Translations under genes and position numbers: made by a program
From: Acidobacteriota bacterium
GTDB taxonomy: Bacteria; Acidobacteriota; Terriglobia; Acidiferrales; UBA7541
NCBI GenBank assembly: GCA_016201285.1
Contig: JACQDE010000049.1
Coordinates: forward strand, 1-64,000
Length of the DNA stretch: 64,000 bases
Direction of reading: 5' to 3'
The notes under the pieces: generated by a model
The model's database searches: none
What the model saw: only the letters and a program-made list of their open reading frames with translations
What the model was told of the DNA's origin: nothing
Part shown: piece after piece, positions 8,424 through 16,885 of the stretch
Layout: the number at the start of each line of letters is the position of its first letter
Position numbering within the stretch: position 1 is the first letter of the stretch

Positions 8424-8558
8424 AAGTGCCCTCCAGAGTCGATCGACGTCAAGCAGTCTATTCCCGAAACATATGGGCTTCAAGTCTTTCAAGGAGTCAT
8501 CGAAGCAACGCTGGGGAAGGCGAAGGAATCCGAATGTCCGTGGTATGATGGCCATTCG

Positions 8559-10373
8559 ATGAAAAGGAAATCCTGGCCCTTGAATTTGCTCACCTGCGCG
8601 GCCGTTGTGCTGGCCGCATCTTTGGCTCTCCCTTCTCTTGCATTGGACGAGCCGCAGATTATCCCGCTCGCGCAGATTAAGCCCGGCATGAAGGGCGTGA
8701 TGTATACGATCCTCGCCGGGGACAAGATCGAGGCGATCGAGCTGGAAGTCCTCGGCATCCTGCCGAACACGCTGGGGCCGAAGCAGGACATCATCCTGGT
8801 GGTGCTCCGGGGCGGGCTGGCGGAGCACAACGGCGTGGTGGCCGGAATGAGCGGCAGCCCGGTGTACATCGAAGGCAAACTGGCGGGCGCGCTCTCGTTG
8901 CGCTTCGGGCAATTCAGCAAGGAAGCCATCGGCGGCGTGACGCCCATCCAGAACATTTATGACGCCGACCGTACAACGGGCGGCGCGCAGCGCGCCGAAG
9001 CGGCGCTGCCCCAGGAGGCGCCGGGCGAGGCCGCGACGCCAACTCAGTTTGCGTTGCCAGCGGAAATGGCGCGGCGCGTGGGCGCAGGCGACGGCGCTTA
9101 CCTGACAAAGATTGATACGCCACTGGTGTTCTCCGGTTTCCATCCGGAGGTGATCCAGCGTTTCGGGCCGCAGTTTACGGCCTACGGCATGGTGGCGACA
9201 CAGGGCGGCACCGCGGCGGCGAGGCCGGACGACGCGCAGCTCAAGGCCGGGGACATGGTCAGCATGGTGCTTGTGAAGGGAGACTTGTCACTGCAGGCAT
9301 CGTGCACGGTGACGGCCATCGTGGGCGACCGCGTGTTTGTGTGCGGCCATCCGCTGTTCGGCTACGGCGAAGTGACGATGCCGCTGGCGCGCGGACGCGT
9401 GGTGACGACGCTGGCGTCTTCCTTCAACTCGTTCAAGATTGTGAACGCGGGCGGCGTGATCGGCAGCGTGACGCAGGACCGCACCACTGCGGTGGTGGGG
9501 CGCCTGGGCGCGGCGCCGCGGCTGATCCCGGTGGAGCTGACCATCGCTACGCCGTCGCAGGAGAAGAAATTCCGCTTCGAGGTGATGGAGCACACCAAGC
9601 TGACGCCGCTGCTGGTGGCCATCGCGACGATGAACGGACTTGTAGCCAACACCGCTTACAGCGAGGGCATGACGTTCCAGTTGAGCGGCGGCATTGAGAT
9701 CGAGGGGCACAGCCGCGTGAACCTGGAAAACATGTTTGCGCCAACCGACCAGGCGGTTCCGGACGGCCTGTGGCTGGCGCTGAGCGTCCAGAACATCTTC
9801 ACGCGGATCTTCACCAACCCGTACGAGCGCGCGCGGATCGAGAAGGTGACGCTGCGCGTGGACAGCATCCCGGAGCGGCGGTGGGCGACGATTGAAAACG
9901 CGTGGAGCGACAAAAGCGAAGTTTCTCCGGGAGAACCGATTGACGTGAAGGTGCTGCTGCGGCCGTACCGCGGGGCGCCGTTCATGCGCACCGTGCCGAT
10001 CACGATCCCGGCGCAGGCGGCGAAGGGCCCGCTGCGCATCGTGGTGAGCGACGGGGAGTCGCTGAACCGGATGTCGCGGTTTTTCTCGCTGGGCCCGCAG
10101 AGCCGCCTGGCGGGGCTCGAGCAACTCATCACGCTCATGAACCGCGAGCGGCGCAACAGCCGGCTTTATGTGACGTTGATCCAGCCAACGCCGACGCTGC
10201 TGCTTGAAGAAAAAGAGCTGCCGAACGCGCCGATTTCGCAGATCAACGTGCTGGACCAGCGGCGGACGCAGGGGAGCTCGCTGCTGCTGCGGGAGTCCAC
10301 CGCCGGGGAATGGTCGCTGCCGCTGAACCAGGTGATCGCGGGGCAGTACACGCTAACGGTCACGGTGAAGTGA
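8559..10373 (+). CDS. SpoIVB-type (peptidase S55) domain protein, exported
   Basis: 604 residues from ATG 8559; the first about 29 residues are a signal peptide ending near SLALD. An S55 domain fills about residues 40-240, with H90 and the serine motif GMSGSP (S98) and a later conserved CGHPLFGYGEV near 290. In sporulation the SpoIVB protease signals across a membrane; in non-sporulating lineages this domain occurs in envelope proteins of unknown substrate. The C-terminal 300 residues are beta-rich, without a recognised fold. The frame is open far upstream, but those codons overlap a gene on the opposite strand and lack a ribosome site. It is followed after 47 bases by the propeller gene, probably in one operon. 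Confidence 0.75.
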   Translation: MKRKSWPLNLLTCAAVVLAASLALPSLALDEPQIIPLAQIKPGMKGVMYTILAGDKIEAIELEVLGILPNTLGPKQDIILVVLRGGLAEHNGVVAGMSGSPVYIEGKLAGALSLRFGQFSKEAIGGVTPIQNIYDADRTTGGAQRAEAALPQEAPGEAATPTQFALPAEMARRVGAGDGAYLTKIDTPLVFSGFHPEVIQRFGPQFTAYGMVATQGGTAAARPDDAQLKAGDMVSMVLVKGDLSLQASCTVTAIVGDRVFVCGHPLFGYGEVTMPLARGRVVTTLASSFNSFKIVNAGGVIGSVTQDRTTAVVGRLGAAPRLIPVELTIATPSQEKKFRFEVMEHTKLTPLLVAIATMNGLVANTAYSEGMTFQLSGGIEIEGHSRVNLENMFAPTDQAVPDGLWLALSVQNIFTRIFTNPYERARIEKVTLRVDSIPERRWATIENAWSDKSEVSPGEPIDVKVLLRPYRGAPFMRTVPITIPAQAAKGPLRIVVSDGESLNRMSRFFSLGPQSRLAGLEQLITLMNRERRNSRLYVTLIQPTPTLLLEEKELPNAPISQINVLDQRRTQGSSLLLRESTAGEWSLPLNQVIAGQYTLTVTVK

Positions 10374-10420
10374 CGCCGCACGCACGGGGGCCTTCCGGGC
10401 CCGCATTTGAAAGGAGTTCC

Positions 10421-12808
10421 ATGACACGAGTTTCGCGAACCAGATTGGCTTGCCTGCTGGCGCTGGCCGGGCTTGTCGCTGCCGGCGCGGGCGCGGAACA
10501 CACGCACACCTGGCGGCAATCGAACTACGACGAGTTTGAGAAGGGCACGGCGAAGGGCGTGGCGCTGCGGAGCGACGGCAAGCTGGTGCTGGCGCCGCGG
10601 TTCGCGCAGTTCTCCGATCCGAACGCGGCCTATCTGTGGGCGCTGCAAGTGAACTCGAAGGGCGTGCTGTTCGCCGCGGGCGGGTCGAACGCAAAGGTGT
10701 TGCGGTTTGACGAGAAGGGCACGGCAACAACCATCTTCGAATCGCAGGAAATGGCGGCGCAGGCGCTGGCTATGGACGCGCGGGATAACCTCTACGTGGG
10801 CACTTCGCCGGACGGCAAGGTGTACAAGATCCCGGCGCCGGATGCAAAGGGCGAGACCGGCAAGGCAGCGGTTTTCTTCGAGCCGAAGACGAAGTACATC
10901 TGGGACTTGGTTGTGGATGCCTCGGGCACGGTGTTTGTGGCCACCGGCGACAAAGGCGAAGTCTATGCCGTGTCGCCCGAAGGCAAGGGGATCCTCTTCT
11001 ATAGGAGCCCGGAGACGCACATCCGGTCGTTGGCGTTGGACGGCAAGGGCAACCTGCTGATCGGCACGGAGCCGAACGGCCTGGTGGCGCGCGTTTCGAT
11101 GGCCAGCCCCGCCGGAGCGGACAAGCCGGAACAGCGGCCGGCGTTCGTGCTCTACGAGACGGAAAAAAAGGAAGTGACGTCGCTGCTGGTGGACCGCGCG
11201 GGAAACATCTACGCGGCATCGGTGGGAGAAAAGACGCGGACGACCGCGATCTTTCCGCAGGTACAACAATTCGTGCCGCAGACGACGATTACCTCGACGG
11301 GACAGACCTTTACCACGGCCGTCGCCATGCCCCCTGGGCAGCAGGCGACTCCGTTCGTGCCTTTCCCGTCGCTCACCGGCGGGAGCGAAGTGTATCGGAT
11401 CGCGCCGGACGGTGCGCCGGAGTCGCTGTGGAGTTCGCGGGAAGACCTGGTGTATGCGCTGGGCCTGGCGCCCGGCGGCAAGCTGTTGCTGGGCACGGGG
11501 AACCGCGGGCTGGTGATCCAGCTCGAAGGAAAGCGCACGTATGCCACGCTGCCGAAAACGGCGGCGTCGCAAGTGACGGGACTTGTGGCCGGCGCGGGCG
11601 GAAAGGTTTTTGTGGCGACGGCCAATCCCGGAAAAGTCTTCGCCCTGGGTCCGGAGTACGAGCCGGAAGGCAGCTTCGAATCACAGGCGTTCGACGCGAA
11701 GATTTTTTCGCAGTGGGGCCAGTTGTCCTGGTGGGGCGATAACGGCGCCACCGACGGCCAGGTGGAGTTCTACGTCCGGACAGGGAATACGTCGAACCCG
11801 GAGAAGAACTGGAGCCCGTGGGCTGGACCCTACGCGAACGCGAAAGGCCAGGCGATGAATTGCCCGCCGGCGCGGTTCGCGCAGTGGAAGGTGGTGTTCA
11901 AGAATCCCGCGGCGCCCCGCAAAACCGACCGGGACGCAAAAACCGCGGCTGCGGCGGCCGGAAAATCCGGGAAAACCGAAGCGATGCCACCCGTGTATGA
12001 AATGGCCACCAGCATCTCCTGGGTGAGCCTTGCCTACCTGCCCAAGAACGTGGCGCCCACGGTGGAGGCCATCATCGTGCAGAACCCGGGCGTGCGCGTG
12101 CAGGGCTTCCCTGCTCCGCCGCAGCAACAGCAGCCGGCGCAGCTCCGGATGCCGCCGGCCACGACCGGGGCGCCGGGGATGTCCGTTTCGCAGCCGCAGC
12201 CGCCACAGCCGCCGCGGTTTGATCCGCCGCCCCAGGGCATCACGCAGCGCGGCTATCAGAGCGTGGTGTGGAGCGCGCGGGATGAGAATGATGACGACCT
12301 GCTGTTCAACCTCTACTACCGTGGCGAGGGCGAGACGAAGTGGAAGCTGCTGAAGGACAGGATTGAGCACAAGTACTTTTCGTGGGAGTCCAACACCCTG
12401 CCCGACGGCGCCTACTACCTGAAAGTGGTGGCCTCCGACGCGCCCTCGAACCCGCCCGCCGACGCGCTGAGCGGCGAGCGGGAAAGCGACCGCTTCGAAG
12501 TGGACAACACGCCGCCGCGCGTGGAGAATCTGCGGGCGGAGCCGACGAGCCCCGAGGTGCGTATCCAGTTCGAGGCGAAGGATTCGTTCAGCGCGATTGT
12601 GCGCGCAGAATACAGCCTGGACGCCGGGGACTGGAAGCTGGCATTCCCGGTGGACCGTTTGAGCGATTCATCGTCGGAGAGCTACGAGATCGTACTCCGC
12701 GAACTGGGACCGGGCGAGCACACACTGGCCGTCCGCGTGTTCGACCAGTTTGAGAATTCGGCGAGCGCGAAAGTGACGTTCACCGTGGAAGCGGTCTGGA
12801 AAAAGTAG
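10421..12808 (+). CDS. Secreted beta-propeller (NHL/SMP-30-like) protein
   Basis: 795 residues from ATG 10421 behind AAAGGAGTTCC. Signal peptide to about residue 27. Residues 50-430 contain repeated blades of the type GNLLIGTEPNG, GNIYAAS, GKLLLGTGNRG, typical of NHL/SMP-30 propellers; later come a proline/glutamine-rich linker (about 560-620) and Fibronectin-III/CBM-like beta segments. Probably a periplasmic or surface binding protein working with the S55 protein just upstream. Residues around PRKTDRDAKTA are encoded by a 35-bp sequence that recurs exactly beyond the stop codon (see repeats). Confidence 0.7.
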   Translation: MTRVSRTRLACLLALAGLVAAGAGAEHTHTWRQSNYDEFEKGTAKGVALRSDGKLVLAPRFAQFSDPNAAYLWALQVNSKGVLFAAGGSNAKVLRFDEKGTATTIFESQEMAAQALAMDARDNLYVGTSPDGKVYKIPAPDAKGETGKAAVFFEPKTKYIWDLVVDASGTVFVATGDKGEVYAVSPEGKGILFYRSPETHIRSLALDGKGNLLIGTEPNGLVARVSMASPAGADKPEQRPAFVLYETEKKEVTSLLVDRAGNIYAASVGEKTRTTAIFPQVQQFVPQTTITSTGQTFTTAVAMPPGQQATPFVPFPSLTGGSEVYRIAPDGAPESLWSSREDLVYALGLAPGGKLLLGTGNRGLVIQLEGKRTYATLPKTAASQVTGLVAGAGGKVFVATANPGKVFALGPEYEPEGSFESQAFDAKIFSQWGQLSWWGDNGATDGQVEFYVRTGNTSNPEKNWSPWAGPYANAKGQAMNCPPARFAQWKVVFKNPAAPRKTDRDAKTAAAAAGKSGKTEAMPPVYEMATSISWVSLAYLPKNVAPTVEAIIVQNPGVRVQGFPAPPQQQQPAQLRMPPATTGAPGMSVSQPQPPQPPRFDPPPQGITQRGYQSVVWSARDENDDDLLFNLYYRGEGETKWKLLKDRIEHKYFSWESNTLPDGAYYLKVVASDAPSNPPADALSGERESDRFEVDNTPPRVENLRAEPTSPEVRIQFEAKDSFSAIVRAEYSLDAGDWKLAFPVDRLSDSSSESYEIVLRELGPGEHTLAVRVFDQFENSASAKVTFTVEAVWKK
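11913..11947 (+). repeat. 35-bp exact direct repeat, copy 1 (inside the propeller gene)
   Basis: Identical over 35 bases to 12840-12874. Begins CGCCCCGCAAAACC and ends AAAAACCGCG. It lies in frame within the propeller gene, in a lysine/alanine-rich linker. Confidence 0.8.
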
Positions 12809-12839
12809 GCCGGCGAAAGACGAACGGGAAGAAATTCTT

Positions 12840-12874
12840 CGCCCCGCAAAACCGACCGGGACGCAAAAACCGCG
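12840..12874 (+). repeat. 35-bp exact direct repeat, copy 2 (intergenic)
   Basis: Second copy, starting 31 bases after the propeller stop codon and 927 bases from copy 1. No coding role here. Confidence 0.8.
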
Positions 12875-12944
12875 CTCTGACGCGCGCCGTCCGGTGGGCG
12901 GCTTCATTCAGAATGACAAAGGCATAAAGGATCGCCCGAAGCGG

Positions 12945-13277
12945 TTAGCCTTCGGCGAGGATGGTTTCGAAACGCTCGATCTGCGCGGCGACGCCGGTGC
13001 GCCCGTCGGAACTGGCCTCGGGCTCGACCCGGACGACGCGGCCGATGCAGCGAACCTTCATCGACAGGCTGCCGGTGACTTCGGCCGGCATGGTGAACGA
13101 AAGCTCAATGCGCGTGCCCGGCTTCATCGGACCGGACATTTGAAAGAATAGTCCGCGGTCGGAAATATTGATGGAATCCGCGCTGACCATGTAGGGCGTG
13201 GTGCCCTCTGTGGGGCGAAGCTTGACGGGCATTTTGATGGGCACCCGAGGCGCTCTGCGACGATCGTCTTCCGCCAT
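12945..13277 (-). CDS. PilZ-domain protein
   Basis: 110 residues from ATG 13277 behind GGAGGAGACTCGC. The PilZ signature is complete: an N-terminal arginine cluster (DRRRAPRVPIKMPV, the RxxxR half that grips cyclic-di-GMP) and, about 30 residues on, the DSINISDRG half (D/NxSxxG). A single-domain PilZ protein would act as a cytosolic cyclic-di-GMP adaptor. No partner gene is adjacent; a second PilZ gene lies 1.7 kb away. Motility control is a reasonable but unproven role. Confidence 0.8.
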   Translation of the reverse strand: MAEDDRRRAPRVPIKMPVKLRPTEGTTPYMVSADSINISDRGLFFQMSGPMKPGTRIELSFTMPAEVTGSLSMKVRCIGRVVRVEPEASSDGRTGVAAQIERFETILAEG

Positions 13278-13658
13278 GCGAGTCTCCTCCGCGGGGATCT
13301 CTTCCCCCGGCGCAGCGCCAGGGGAGGCCGCATTATGCCACTTCTGTTTTCCAGTGGGAAGAAGCGATCTCGTCAATATAGAAGGGCGCAGCCAGAAGCG
13401 CCGCGGCGACTGCGGAGCGCGGGGATGCCCCTCCGGGCGCCAATGTCCTCCTGTGCAAGGGGTTGCACATTCCAGGACAGGCAGAGTTCGGGGGAAGCCC
13501 AAAGAAACTGCCCCGGAGCGAAACGTAGCACAGTCCAATCCGGCGCAGGCCGCAAGCCTAACAATCTGAATGACAAACGGGCGCGAATGCCCCTAGAATA
13601 CCCGCGAATTCGTGGAAGAGCGATTGCTCTCTGCCGCAGTAGAGGTTAAGGGATTCTA
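13278..13658. other. Divergent intergenic region, nothing recognised
   Basis: 380 bases between the PilZ gene (reverse) and the small gene at 13659 (forward). Must contain both promoters, but I see no clear sigma-70 pair, hairpin terminator or repeat. Short open frames across it have no ribosome sites. Confidence 0.4.
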
Positions 13659-13859
13659 ATGACGGAACTCTACCAGAAGCTGAAGCCCCTGCTTGAGGAA
13701 TACTACCGGCTGAACGATGACTGGTGGGCCGAGGAACCCTGGGTGGCAGTGAACGATCCCACATGGAAGTCCCGCCACCGCGAATTGAAGGAGCGGCGGA
13801 GGGAGCTGCAGGCGCAAATCCTGATGCTCACACAGATGGATCGCCGGCTGATCAACTAG
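13659..13859 (+). CDS. Small hypothetical protein, 66 aa
   Basis: ATG 13659 with an AAGGGA site 6 bases upstream. The product is highly charged and rich in W, Y, E and R, and the C-terminal half (SRHRELKERRRELQAQI) should form an amphipathic helix or coiled coil. GC-rich third codon positions support coding. It lies 81 bases before the PLP dehydratase gene on the same strand. Function unknown. Confidence 0.55.
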   Translation: MTELYQKLKPLLEEYYRLNDDWWAEEPWVAVNDPTWKSRHRELKERRRELQAQILMLTQMDRRLIN

Positions 13860-13940
13860 AATCCCGCGGCACGAGTGGGCCATCCCATCTTCCAGGCAGC
13901 GGCGCGCGCCGCCGGCCATTGTTATCGCCACGGGAGCCCC

Positions 13941-14915
13941 ATGACTGTCGCCGGTTCGATTTTTCCCCGCGTTCCTGACCTGGAAACAATCCGCGAAGCC
14001 AGCCGCCGGATTTCTCCGCATATCCATCGCACACCGGTGATGACCTGCGCGTCGCTGGATGCCCTGGCCGGCGCGCGGCTTTTCTTCAAGTGTGAAAATC
14101 TGCAAAAGTGCGGGGCGTTCAAGATCCGCGGGGCGACGAATGCGATGGCGCTGTTGAGCGAGGAGGAAGCGCGGCGCGGCGTGGTGACGCACTCCTCCGG
14201 CAATCACGCGGCGGCGCTCTCGCTGGCGGCCCGCGGGCGTGGCGCGGCGGCATGGATCGTGATGCCGTCGAACGCACCGTCGATCAAGAAGGCGGCGGTC
14301 GAGGCCTACGGCGGGCGGATCACGGAATGCGAGCCGACGCTGGCGGCGCGCGAAGCGGCGGCGCGCGAAATCATCGAGCGGACGGGCGCGGTGATGATTC
14401 ATCCGTACAACGACGCGCGCATCATCGCCGGCCAGGGCACCGCGGCACTGGAGTTTCTCGAACAGGCGCCGGACCTGGAGTTCATTCTTGCGCCGGTGAG
14501 CGGCGGCGGGCTGCTGAGCGGCACGGCCATCGCGGCGAAGGGCCTGCGGCCGCAGGTCCGCGTAATTGGATGCGAGCCGCAGAATGCGGACGACGCGCAC
14601 CGCTCGAAGGCATCCGGGCGCATTGAGCCGATGGAGCACCCGGACACAATCGCCGATGGACTGCGCGCGTCCCTGTGCGAGATGACGTTTTCGGTGATCC
14701 GCGAGCGTGTGGACCAGATCGCGCTGGTGAGCGAGGAAGAGATCGTCGAGGCCATGCGCTACGTTTGGGAGCGAATGAAGATCGTCATCGAGCCGTCGGC
14801 AGCGGTGGCCGCGGCGGTGGCGGTGTTCCGCAAAGTGGACTGGCAGGGAAAGAAAGTGGGAGTGATTTTGTCGGGCGGGAACGTGGACCTGGCAAAGCTC
14901 CCGTTTGCGAAGTAA
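13941..14915 (+). CDS. PLP-dependent threonine/serine dehydratase (fold type II)
   Basis: 324 residues from ATG 13941 (GGGAG 6 bases upstream). Contains the fold-type-II signature: PLP lysine K61 in CGAFKIRGATN, the substrate loop SSGNH (85-89) and the phosphate-binding glycine loop SGGGLL (187-192). The enzyme deaminates threonine or serine to the 2-oxo acid, or racemises serine; the motifs do not separate these. It has no C-terminal ACT regulatory domain, so it is the short catabolic/racemase type rather than the full biosynthetic IlvA. Not in an obvious pathway operon. Confidence 0.85.
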   Translation: MTVAGSIFPRVPDLETIREASRRISPHIHRTPVMTCASLDALAGARLFFKCENLQKCGAFKIRGATNAMALLSEEEARRGVVTHSSGNHAAALSLAARGRGAAAWIVMPSNAPSIKKAAVEAYGGRITECEPTLAAREAAAREIIERTGAVMIHPYNDARIIAGQGTAALEFLEQAPDLEFILAPVSGGGLLSGTAIAAKGLRPQVRVIGCEPQNADDAHRSKASGRIEPMEHPDTIADGLRASLCEMTFSVIRERVDQIALVSEEEIVEAMRYVWERMKIVIEPSAAVAAAVAVFRKVDWQGKKVGVILSGGNVDLAKLPFAK

Positions 14916-15017
14916 ACGATCAACGAGCGATCCGGTCTGAAGACGGGCCCCTGCATTACCGGACAATCCGTGTAAAAGTGACGGAGCGCACCATCGCGCC
15001 AACGGCGCTGATGAAGA

Positions 15018-15362
15018 TCAGAGATGAAGGCCCCAGAAATCGATCTGGGATTGGGAGAACTCGAAGCCAATCTCGTGGCCATCGGGGGTTTCGCGGCCTT
15101 TCCAGACAATCGTGCCGGGAACGGGCTGGCTGGCGGGCAGGCTGAGGTTGGTCAGCCGGACGCGCAGGTCGAGCGGCAGATCGTGAGGAAGCAACGCCAA
15201 GCAGCCGGCAGGATTCACGACGCGCGTGAATCCTTCCTCACGCACGGTCTGCCCGTTGGCGTCCTCCCACTCGACGGCTAGGCGGACGTGGGAATTGAGG
15301 CGCACGCCTCTGCGGCGGTCCTGCCAGTTGGAAGTGCGGCTGGGTTCCGGGTTCGTAGGCAT
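15018..15362 (-). CDS. PilZ-like domain protein
   Basis: 114 residues from ATG 15362 (AAGGAAATTGCC upstream). Shows the arginine patch QDRRRGVRLN near residue 14 and a degenerate second half (VVNPAGCLALL) in place of D/NxSxxG, so cyclic-di-GMP binding may be weak or lost. The fold assignment rests on the RRRxxR start and the following strand pattern. Convergent with the dehydratase gene and divergent from the MBL hydrolase gene. Confidence 0.6.
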   Translation of the reverse strand: MPTNPEPSRTSNWQDRRRGVRLNSHVRLAVEWEDANGQTVREEGFTRVVNPAGCLALLPHDLPLDLRVRLTNLSLPASQPVPGTIVWKGRETPDGHEIGFEFSQSQIDFWGLHL

Positions 15363-15589
15363 GGCAATTTCCTTCTTCGCCGAATCCGGCGATGGGCGGG
15401 GAGCATTCCGGGAAGGAAGGGTTCCGCGGACCGCAGCACGCGGGCGCCACGGCAAGAATGATTTTGCCCGGCGGGGGCGGTTGCGTCAAGAGGACCGCGC
15501 CAGCGCGCGCTCTCGGGGCCGCATAGACGCGTCTGCGAGAGAAAGGCTACAATCGAAATTCGACGCGGCCGCCGGGAGAAGAAGCAGAC

Positions 15590-16504
15590 TTGGACACAGT
15601 CGCCAGCAACACGATTCGAATCGACGTTGAACACCGCGGAAACCAGCAAGTCATCGCCGCATGCCTGCTGACTGGGGAAAGTGGCGCGGCCATCGTGGAC
15701 CCGGGACCAGCCTCGGCGCTGCCGGTGCTGAAGCGCAAGCTCGCGCAGTGCGGGTTGAGCGTCGCGGACCTGAATGCGATCCTGCTGACGCACATCCACC
15801 TGGACCACGCCGGCGCGACGGGCACGCTGGTGGCGGAAAACCCGCGAATCGGCGTGTTCGTCCATGAGCGCGGCGCGCCGCACATGGCGCAGCCGGACAA
15901 ACTGCTGGCCAGCGCGCAGCGGCTGTACGGCGAAGAAATGGACCGGCTTTGGGGCGAGTTCCGCGCGGTGCCGGCAGAAAACCTGAACATCCTGAAAGGC
16001 GGCGAACGAATCCGCGCCGGCGGGCGCGCGATCGAGGTGGAGTACACGCCGGGCCACGCCTCGCACCACGTGACCTACTTCGATTCGTCGAATGGGCTTG
16101 CTTTCGTCGGCGACACGGCGGGCATCCGAATCTCGAACCGGAAGTATATCGTGCCGCCCACTCCGCCGCCGGACATTGATCTCGAAACGTGGGGAAAGAG
16201 CCTGGACCGGATTCTCTCGCGGAAGCCTTCGAAGCTTTTCCTGACACACTTCAGCACTGCCGAGCCGGTGGAAGTGCATCTCGCGGAACTCCGCGAGCGG
16301 CTCGCCCGCTGGGCGGAAATGGTGCGGGAAACGCTCTCCGGCGGCGCGGACGACGCCGGGCGGGCCAGCCAGTTCGCGCAGAACGTGCTGACCGAGATGC
16401 GCGGGCAACTGAGCGAGCAGGATGCAACACGGTACGCCAAGGGCGCCGGGCTGGATCTGTGCTGGGCCGGGCTGGCGCGGTACTGGCGGAAGCGCGGTAC
16501 GTAA
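15590..16504 (+). CDS. Metallo-beta-lactamase-fold hydrolase
   Basis: 304 residues from TTG 15590 (GGGAGAAGAAG upstream). The zinc motif T-H68-I-H70-L-D72-H73 is intact, with the later ligands H156 (TPGHASHH) and D175 (VGDTAG). Glyoxalase II-like hydrolases of this type cleave thioesters or lactones; substrate unknown. The C-terminal third is helical and may form the substrate pocket. It stands alone. Confidence 0.85.
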   Translation: MDTVASNTIRIDVEHRGNQQVIAACLLTGESGAAIVDPGPASALPVLKRKLAQCGLSVADLNAILLTHIHLDHAGATGTLVAENPRIGVFVHERGAPHMAQPDKLLASAQRLYGEEMDRLWGEFRAVPAENLNILKGGERIRAGGRAIEVEYTPGHASHHVTYFDSSNGLAFVGDTAGIRISNRKYIVPPTPPPDIDLETWGKSLDRILSRKPSKLFLTHFSTAEPVEVHLAELRERLARWAEMVRETLSGGADDAGRASQFAQNVLTEMRGQLSEQDATRYAKGAGLDLCWAGLARYWRKRGT

Positions 16505-16885
16505 CCAGCGGGACGAGCGGAAAGCTCACGGCGGAGAGGAAACCACGAGCTCAACCGTCGCTGAGTTTCGAGTGGGAACGCCCCAAACCGGCAACTCCCG
16601 CAAGACGCATGATTGCCGTCCAATGCTGCTAACTCTATAAAGTCTGCTGTGTTGTACATTGTAACACTTTCCTGGCGCCGACCTTAACCTAACTCCCCGT
16701 ACAAGCCCTTCTTCCCCAAGCACATAAGCAGAACGCGATAAGTGACTATCAAGCCACGATACCGCATCGGAGAGTGACGCATAGGCTGCAAGGCTTTACC
16801 AATTAGTTCCAGATGACTCATGTAATCTATTGCCATGTCGATAGAAGCTTTAGGCTCCGAGGTGAAGTTTTGGAGGAGCGGTACA
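16505..16885. other. Lower-GC intergenic stretch before the globin gene
   Basis: About 380 bases with clearly lower GC than the flanks. A reverse open frame (16684-16995, MELITTTADPSK internally) reads like a protein but lacks a ribosome site and overlaps the globin start, so it is not called. The palindrome-like TTGTACATTGTAA at 16652-16664 could be an operator, but this is not supported further. Confidence 0.35.

Noticed and set aside
8067-8558. Upstream extension of the S55 gene by 164 codons
   Set aside because: The extension overlaps the divergent secreted-protein gene, lacks a ribosome site, and would bury the clear signal peptide at residue 1 of ATG 8559.
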